Below, in pieces: positions 59,401 through 64,000 of a stretch of 64,000 bases of DNA. Position 1 is the first letter of the stretch; the number at the start of each line of letters is the position of its first letter. Under the pieces are notes generated by a model that was not told the DNA's origin, made no database searches, and was given only the letters and a program-made list of their open reading frames with translations. Origin of the DNA: Lunularia cruciata (taxonomy: Eukaryota; Streptophyta; Marchantiopsida; Lunulariales; Lunulariaceae). The stretch spans positions 33,706,552-33,770,551 of the forward strand of contig OX419756.1 of assembly GCA_948567375.1 (NCBI GenBank), written 5' to 3'. The position numbers were made by a program, and so were the translations under genes.

Positions 59401-60282
59401 CAGATACACAACATAAGAGAAAAGATGGTGGAGATTTTGAAGGAACATTTTTCCGACTTGAATTTGACCTATTCTATTGGGGGTCAAATTAGTTTTGACG
59501 TAAGTTTTTTAAACTTTGGTCCCTCCCAAGTATATATAATGTGTTCTTAAATACTTGAGAAGTACAATTCAATAACCAGCGACAGAAGTAATTAATCTCC
59601 AGACAAGATGAAAATTCTATGAAGGCGGCTGAAATGGTTCTATATAACTGATAAGCTCAAGACCTTCCTCATAGTTTGAAGTTGAAATCCATTTCCAGTA
59701 TTCAACTCGGACGGTGAAAAGTATATTTCAGCTTTCCTTTCCTCAACGAGATAACGATGTGAAAGTTCGAATCTAGTGAATGTATCAAGGTCCATATATA
59801 TCTAAATACGTGGAAGTATGTTGGACTTGTGATCCAGGTTTTTCCTCAGGGCTGGGATAAGACATTCTGCTTGAAATTTGTCGAAGAAGACTTCAGCGAG
59901 ATTCACTTTTTTGGTGACAAGACATACAAGGTACTCGAAGACATTGATAATTGATCTAATTTAGTATAGAGCTATAGATGCTCGTCACGAAATCCCATGC
60001 CTTGATTCGAAAAGAAAAACCATTCTGTCATTAGAGAAGAGACATATCAAATGTGGTAGCTTGCTAACTTCTTCCTTTCTACGACAGGGAGGGAATGATC
60101 ACGAAATTTTCGAGTCGGAGAAAACAATCGGACACACCGGTACGTATCCACACCTTGAGATCTGGATTTGCACCTTGAGATCGTTGCCAATCTTCGCGAG
60201 CTTGATGAAATATGGTTCTGTCTGTGCAGTGACGAGCCCCGAGGATACAGTCCAGCAGTGCACGGAGCTCTTCCTTTCTTAA
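56457..60282 (+). CDS. PMM: Phosphomannomutase
   Basis: Interconverts mannose-6-phosphate and mannose-1-phosphate in the cytosol. It supplies GDP-mannose for ascorbate synthesis, N-glycosylation and cell-wall polymers. Eleven exons with GT-AG borders give 248 residues, about the usual plant length: 56457-56528, 56931-56975, 57206-57272, 57768-57844, 58464-58499, 58670-58725, 59054-59153, 59404-59499, 59838-59930, 60088-60139, 60230-60282. The HAD-type catalytic motif DVDGT is at residues 14-18, with the first Asp as the phosphate acceptor. Family signatures follow: '[17 protein letters not shown]', '[10 protein letters not shown]', '[13 protein letters not shown]', '[15 protein letters not shown]' and 'HFFGDKTY' with 'GGNDHEI'. 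All catalytic regions are intact, so it is probably functional. The start is the first ATG in frame before DVDGT. Confidence 0.96.
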
Positions 60283-61522
60283 GCTACGAGATGATCCAAT
60301 CATTCATTCATTCATGCATCGGATTCTTTAGTTAGCAGGTAGTTAGCTATCCGGTTGTTCGGTCATTCAAAATTTATTTACTGTCGCCTAATAAGATATA
60401 AAATTTCGCTTTCTTGGTAAATTGTCATATGGGCCTTGTGTTCCAACATCCGTTCTATTTCCTGCATATGGTTGATATACATGTCTTTCTGCCTGGTTGT
60501 CTGAGGTGTTTCTACGCTTCTGTGTGTCGATTTCCAATCTATTTCTCTTGAGAATTTTGGGAGCAAGTTGGGGTCCAATTGAGACACGCACCTGTCTTCA
60601 ATAGAATTGTCTCAAGCCCGCATCCAACTCATGGCATGCAGCTTCAACATATTAATCATTCTCAACCTTTAAATTCCATCCTTTTCATCAACCAAATAAA
60701 ACGTGAAAACTACCCACTCACTTGTCCAGTTAGACAGCCGACACAATCAGACCCAAATTGTCATGTTTCCATCACAATACCAAGTTCATGCATGCGTGTA
60801 GGTCTTAAGGCCGATCTTAATGCCCTAAGCCTGGGTCGTGTCGTGTACGAAAGGGGTTGAGTCTACATGTAATAAGTCAAAACAACCCAACGAAGCCTTC
60901 GATCCTCTAAACGCCACAAAACTCTCCGCAACGTGCAAAGGGACAATATTGACAGTTAACATTGCTTACCTTCCAAACCTTTTCCACATTCGTCCACACC
61001 TTGGATCAAACTCTTTTATTTTCATTTTTCTTACTCTGTCCATTAAACTACGTTTAAATTTTAAATCACGATCAATATATTTCCTCAAGGTGCTGAACGA
61101 TGGGACTCTTTGAGCTTGTCCTTCAAATTGGTTGGTCTTCACATGCCATAGTCAGATTAGTTTGTTTTCAACTTCTTAGTCACATGGCACAGTCATATGA
61201 GCTTCTGTTCAAATTATTAATCTACATGGCATAGTTAGTTAGATGCGCGATTCTAGACTGTTGATGTTGGGAGATGTCGTTTGTACTATAATTACAACAG
61301 ATGTGGAGGCGACAATTGTGGATATCTCTAGTCCCAGGAATGGAGACAGTAGAGACAAATTAGGGTTATCTTTATAAAACAAGATACCGTATTCATTTTA
61401 GTTCGGTCAAAGGAATTTGGCCACTTTGTAGGCACTTGATACTCCGGTCTTTAGTTTCCGTGAAATTGAGAAAAGATAGCTGTTGCTATATGTTAAAAGG
61501 ACTGTTTATATTTTGTTGAAAT
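60283..61522. other. Region downstream of PMM, no gene seen
   Basis: It begins with the presumed PMM 3' untranslated region. The rest has short frames (for example 60579-60860) without domains. I see no transposon part before about 61523. Confidence 0.5.
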
Positions 61523-62453
61523 TGTAGTGACACTTATGCAAATCTGCACATCAATTACAAAAAAGTACAAAAGACAAAAAACACTCAAAAATACACAAAA
61601 TATAATATATGCAAACTTCCTCTTATTAGAGATCTGGTCACATGAAATAAGGAATATATAACTTGCGGGCTAGTATATAGGTTCTAACTAATGGAACATT
61701 TGGACTTGTTGTTTGGCCTTGTCTCGCCGGACTATTTTCCCATCCTTGCTGCTCACCTTTTCTCGACTATGGGAGGTAGCATCTCTATGGATTTTGAACT
61801 CTTCTTATTGAAAGACAAGACCTATATATAAGAATTGGATGCCCTAACTTTAACTAGTGCCACCCATTGGATGCTATGTGAAAACGATAAATTTTGTTAT
61901 AATATGATAGTAATACTAACCTCAACTATTGCATTGTACACCCCATTGAAGAAATGATAGTACTCCAATTAACCTCCAAACTTAAAAATTACTCATATAA
62001 AAAGTTACACAAAAACTCTGATGTAACACAATAATCAGGAATCAAAAATCAAACTCAGATCTCAAACTGTATACACTTTGTCAATGGGCATTGATTATAC
62101 TCATCGAGCCAAACTCACTCTAACAAAGAATCTAGGTTGCACTTGCTAGCTCTATCCACTATAACCAAGAGTTCAAAGGCTCAATTAAAGTAGTGAGCTT
62201 TGAGGAGCTCCATAGTGAGGTATATCCTTCCTTGGAAAGCAAACAAATCTAGCCCTAAAGGCACACCTGATTTCATATCTGAAAATATTGATTGTGCAAA
62301 AATTAGCTCCAATGATGCATCAAAAACACTAATATAATAGATTGTTGCCACTAAGTAATCATTGAGTCTTTACTAATACAACTATGATTTCCAAGATAAT
62401 CACTCTAGTGTCCTACCAAACTAGCTTTGGCAATACAAATTTCATGAAAATTG

Positions 62454-62455
<2 letters not shown>

Positions 62456-62496
<41 letters not shown>
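62456..62496. repeat. (TA)n microsatellite, about 20 units
   Basis: An uninterrupted TA run in the 3' non-coding part of P4. The other P copies lack it at the same place, so it expanded after insertion. Confidence 0.98.
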
Positions 62497-62497
<1 letters not shown>

Positions 62498-62743
62498 CAT
62501 ACATAGTTTTCAACATCAAAAACTATAGAAATATTATTTATGTAAGAAGTCAAACACAAACTCTAAACCCTAGTTAGTGGATAGGTCACTTTGACTACAA
62601 ATAGCCATCTACTCCAAGTATGTGGTATATCTTATTGTAGGCAAAGAGAAGAGACTGGGTGCTATCATAACCTATGGTTAGTCACACATATGCGACTAAG
62701 GAATCTATACCACCTAAGGAATCAACTAGCTAACGAGTCAAGA

Positions 62744-62878
62744 ACATCAAGAACATAGCCATTGCTCTTGAGGCACCACCATAAGAGGAGGGGTCAAACA
62801 TACCATATGCCATCCTCTTGAATAATCATCGGACACTAATATAATAATAGCTTCACAAGTGGAGCCACATAACATATA
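62744..62878 (-). pseudogene. PHD finger of P4
   Basis: On the minus strand, 45 codons end with 'RGWHMVCLTPPLMVVPQEQW' followed by LCS and a stop before the final Cys codon. The WH-xx-C core and LTPPL turn match PHD fingers very well. The first Cys is Tyr and the middle pair is lost. The length is identical to the P2 copy. Confidence 0.75.
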
Positions 62879-62899
62879 TTGTAAGTTTGCTTGAACAAT

Positions 62900-63980
62900 T
62901 GCAAAGCGTTGGCTATCATGCCATCAATGTTTGGGAGGTGACATGGTGCACAATTGCACATATGATCCTTCCAAACAATACCATCATTTATTTTTGACAT
63001 GAAAACTCTTTATGGAAAATCTCACACACTTTGAAGATAGTGTATCATATAGTCACATCAAGAGTTGTCAATGCAATCTGCTATAGATATACATAATCAC
63101 TTGGATGAAATTGGAAAATTGAGGTCTATAACCTCCTTGGCACATAATGGAAGAACATAAGGTATCCCTATGTTGAGCAAGTGCCAAGTTCTCAAAGGCC
63201 ATTGCATCACTCTCCAAAAGATCTTTGCATGTTGACAAATGCACTCTCTTATATATCCAAATCATCCAAGTCCAAAACATAGTAGCATTATAAAAAATAG
63301 CCATAGGAAAATCTTGATCTCATCCATATAATAAAAATTAAGGAGAGAAGGATGTTTGCTGGCTAAACCAATAGCCCATAACCACCAAGGTAATTGGAGA
63401 TCCTAATCTCCCAAGTGGCCTCTCTACAAACCATCTTATGCAATTCTCTCTTCATTATCTAAATCAAGTGATCTTGAGATGTACTATGGTGATCAATCAA
63501 GACCTTGTTATACAAGACTTGAAACTCTCCCAAGAATTTTGTACAATGATCAATCAAGACCTTGGCTGGTGCACCTAAACGATTTAGAATACAATCTAAG
63601 AACAAATAAGCTATCCCTTCCTTGGGCTTGTTAAGAAGTGCCACCAACCCAATTTACTTGGAGAAGTGCTCCACCATAACCAAAATATATTGATGATGTT
63701 TCATGGTGAAGGTCCAACAAAGTCCAAACTCCAATGGTAACCCAACCCCATGATAGGTAATGAGAGTAATTATGGCATACAAGCATTGAATGATGCTCTA
63801 ACTCTATCACAAATCATACTTCTAGCAAAAAGCTAGTGCATATAAGTTTGCATACACACCACCAATAATAACTCTAGAGTAAGCTTTATATCCACTTTAC
63901 TTCAAAAATATCCAAGCTCTTCATGAGCACGATGTACCAATTGTGGTCTTCAAGATGGAAGAAGTACTACCCACATCCTA
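62900..63980 (-). pseudogene. P4 integrase
   Basis: From 63980 downwards the minus strand shows a zinc-binding segment ('RPQLVHRAHEELGYF', near 63940), then 'HWSLDFVGPSP' with the first core Asp (about 63725) and 'YLFLDCILNRLGAPAKVLID' with the second (about 63600). 'MAFENLALAQHRDTLC' (about 63205) and 'WKDHMCNCAPCHLPNIDG' (about 62960) follow. Frames shift several times. It is the most complete integrase of the P family here. Confidence 0.75.
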
Positions 63981-64000
63981 CCATCCTCCCATATCCAAAG

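Larger units (their letters stand above)
61523..64000 (-). mobile_element. P4: P-family gypsy copy, cut by the window edge
   Basis: Read on the minus strand from 64000: integrase zinc-binding region, core, C-terminal part, PHD finger (62878-62744), 3' non-coding region with a TA microsatellite, and an LTR-like tail resembling 33240-33400 and 37660-37850. The tail may end at about 61523, where the plus strand reads TGTAGTGACAC, but this is a guess. Upstream domains, including any methyltransferase, would lie beyond the window. Confidence 0.72.

Overview
The window is nuclear DNA of a land plant. It holds two intact intron-rich genes, the largest subunit of RNA polymerase V (NRPE1) and a phosphomannomutase (PMM), next to about 38 kb of nested, decayed retrotransposons. 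Most introns are 100-350 bp, with the longest near 650 bp. That argues against a conifer or a large-genome fern, and I lean towards a bryophyte or lycophyte, but nothing in the sequence proves this. All comparisons were made by eye; no searches or alignments were run.

Left arm (1-38 kb): nested elements. A Copia remnant (about 136-5346), carrying a LINE fragment, lies against a Ty3/gypsy copy I call P1. P1 was split by a 10.8-kb minus-strand gypsy element ('Gypsy-A', 5783-16631, perfect TTCCT target duplication), then by a solo LTR of the same family (17009-18094, perfect CCACC duplication), then by a chromovirus 'C1' (18712-33235). C1 in turn holds a solo LTR of another family and a second P-family copy, P2 (24230-31525), and P2 holds a second LINE fragment. 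A truncated chromovirus C3 (33540-36796) and a P-family tail P3 follow. A fourth P-family copy (P4, minus strand) fills the right edge (about 61.5-64 kb).

The most unusual content is in the P family. Its integrase is followed in all four copies by a PHD-finger-like domain rather than a chromodomain. The P2 copy also carries a broken but readable DNA cytosine-5 methyltransferase domain, with recognisable motifs I, IV, VI, VIII and X, between a protease-like region and the integrase tail. The element therefore once encoded both a DNA methylation writer and a chromatin reader. Gypsy-A is also odd: its right-hand LTR is about 3.66 kb long and contains a sense-strand coding region, which the left LTR has lost by an internal deletion.

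Gene island (about 41.2-60.3 kb): NRPE1 (42556-54298, 19 exons, model closes in frame at 2299 residues) and PMM (56457-60282, 11 exons, 248 residues), both on the plus strand and free of recognisable transposons in their exons. NRPE1 has the polymerase core with the DFDGD metal site, a WG/GW-rich Argonaute-binding tail and a C-terminal DeCL domain. It works in RNA-directed DNA methylation, which normally silences the kind of transposons that surround it. About 38.0-41.2 kb, 54.3-56.4 kb and 60.3-61.5 kb contain no gene I can support.
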